Of a stretch of DNA of 5,934 nucleotides, positions 5,700 through 5,934 are shown piece by piece (the first letter of the stretch is position 1; the number at the start of each line of letters is the position of its first letter). The notes under the pieces were generated by a model. It ran no database searches. It saw only the letters and a program-made list of their open reading frames with translations, and had not been told where the DNA came from. The stretch lies in NCBI GenBank assembly GCA_964600225.1, contig CAZRIT010000084.1:1-5934 (forward strand), read 5' to 3'. A program made the translations under genes and the position numbers. The stretch comes from CAZRIT01 sp964600225. Its GTDB lineage: Bacteria > Bacillota > Clostridia > Christensenellales > CAG-138.

Positions 5700-5777
5700 G
5701 TCATTCCAAGGAGCGCAGCCTTCTCGCTGTCATTCTGAGGGCCGTAGGCCCGAAGAATCTGTCCCGCCGCAGCGGAC
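5700..5777 (+). repeat. 78-bp direct repeat, copy 1 (hairpin repeat family)
   Basis: It begins GTCATTCCAAGGAGCG and contains a second head GTCATTCTGAGGG at 5729. Hairpin GGGCC-GTA-GGCCC (5739-5751) follows, then the linker GAAGAATCT and hairpin CCGC-CGCA-GCGG (5764-5775). It matches 5852-5929 without gaps at an offset of 152 bp. The differences are about four bases in the first 30, one in the hairpin loop (GTA against GCA), and the last few bases. Confidence 0.85.
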
Positions 5778-5791
5778 GTTCAACGGAGAAC

Positions 5792-5841
5792 GGTTGTTCC
5801 CTGCGGGAACAAAGATTCCTCGCTAGTGCTCGGAATGACAC
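5792..5841 (-). repeat. Dispersed two-hairpin repeat element, inverted right copy
   Basis: Read on the minus strand this matches the left element at 295-350: head GTGTCATTCCGAGC, linker GCGAGGAATCTTTG, and an 8-bp stem with a GCA loop (5812-5794). The stem keeps pairing although one pair has changed from C-G (333/345 in the left copy) to T-A here. The middle portion is shorter than in the left copy, and hairpin 1 is not clearly formed. Confidence 0.8.
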
Positions 5842-5851
5842 GGCAGGGGTT

Positions 5852-5930
5852 GTCATTCCAAGGAGCGAAGCTTGCTTGCTGTCATTCTGAGGGCCGCAGG
5901 CCCGAAGAATCTGTCCCGCCGCAGCGGCAC
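5852..5930 (+). repeat. Direct repeat, copy 2 (hairpin repeat family)
   Basis: Second copy of the 5700-5777 repeat, with hairpins GGGCC-GCA-GGCCC (5891-5903) and CCGC-CGCA-GCGG (5916-5927). The final bases diverge from copy 1 (GCGGCAC against GCGGACG). The window ends four bases later, so further repeats may follow. Confidence 0.85.
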
Positions 5931-5934
5931 AAGG

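Overview
The window looks like chromosomal DNA from a GC-rich anaerobic bacterium, most likely a clostridial Bacillota. The reasons are strong AGGAGG-type ribosome binding sites, sigma-A-like promoters, a MoaA/MogA/MOSC cofactor gene pair and a YkuT-type MscS channel. This placement is inferred from style and was not confirmed by a search. Nothing here looks like a phage, plasmid or transposon, and there is no CRISPR array, tRNA or rRNA.

Layout. Positions 1-350 hold no gene. They contain a 35-bp tandem array (120-294) that runs into one copy of a dispersed hairpin repeat (295-350). On the minus strand, moaA (2317-1364) is followed by a mogA-MOSC fusion (1306-380). These form a two-gene molybdenum cofactor operon read from a promoter at about 2391-2362. 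A divergent intergenic region (about 2318-2641) holds this promoter, a second promoter facing right (2464-2493), and several inverted repeats that could be operators. On the plus strand follow a large protein with an N-terminal membrane anchor and immunoglobulin-like domains (2642-4480) and an mscS-family channel gene (4553-5524). A strong intrinsic terminator (5559-5588) closes this operon and is directly followed by a four-tract G-quadruplex motif (5589-5612). From about 5640 to the end there is no gene, only more dispersed hairpin repeats, including a 78-bp direct repeat pair with an inverted copy of the left-end element between its members.

Function. MoaA makes the first committed intermediate of molybdopterin from GTP. 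The MogA domain adenylylates molybdopterin before metal insertion, and the fused MOSC domain probably handles sulfur or the cofactor. MoaC, MoaD, MoaE and MoeA are not in this window. The rightward pair is an unrecognised extracytoplasmic protein plus a mechanosensitive channel. They are probably co-transcribed, but a functional link is only inferred.

The most notable non-coding signals are a modular two-hairpin repeat family at the 3' ends of both operons, with one compensatory base-pair change between copies; a tandem array that seems to have grown from that repeat; the terminator-G-quadruplex pairing; and related dyads over the -35 regions of both divergent promoters.
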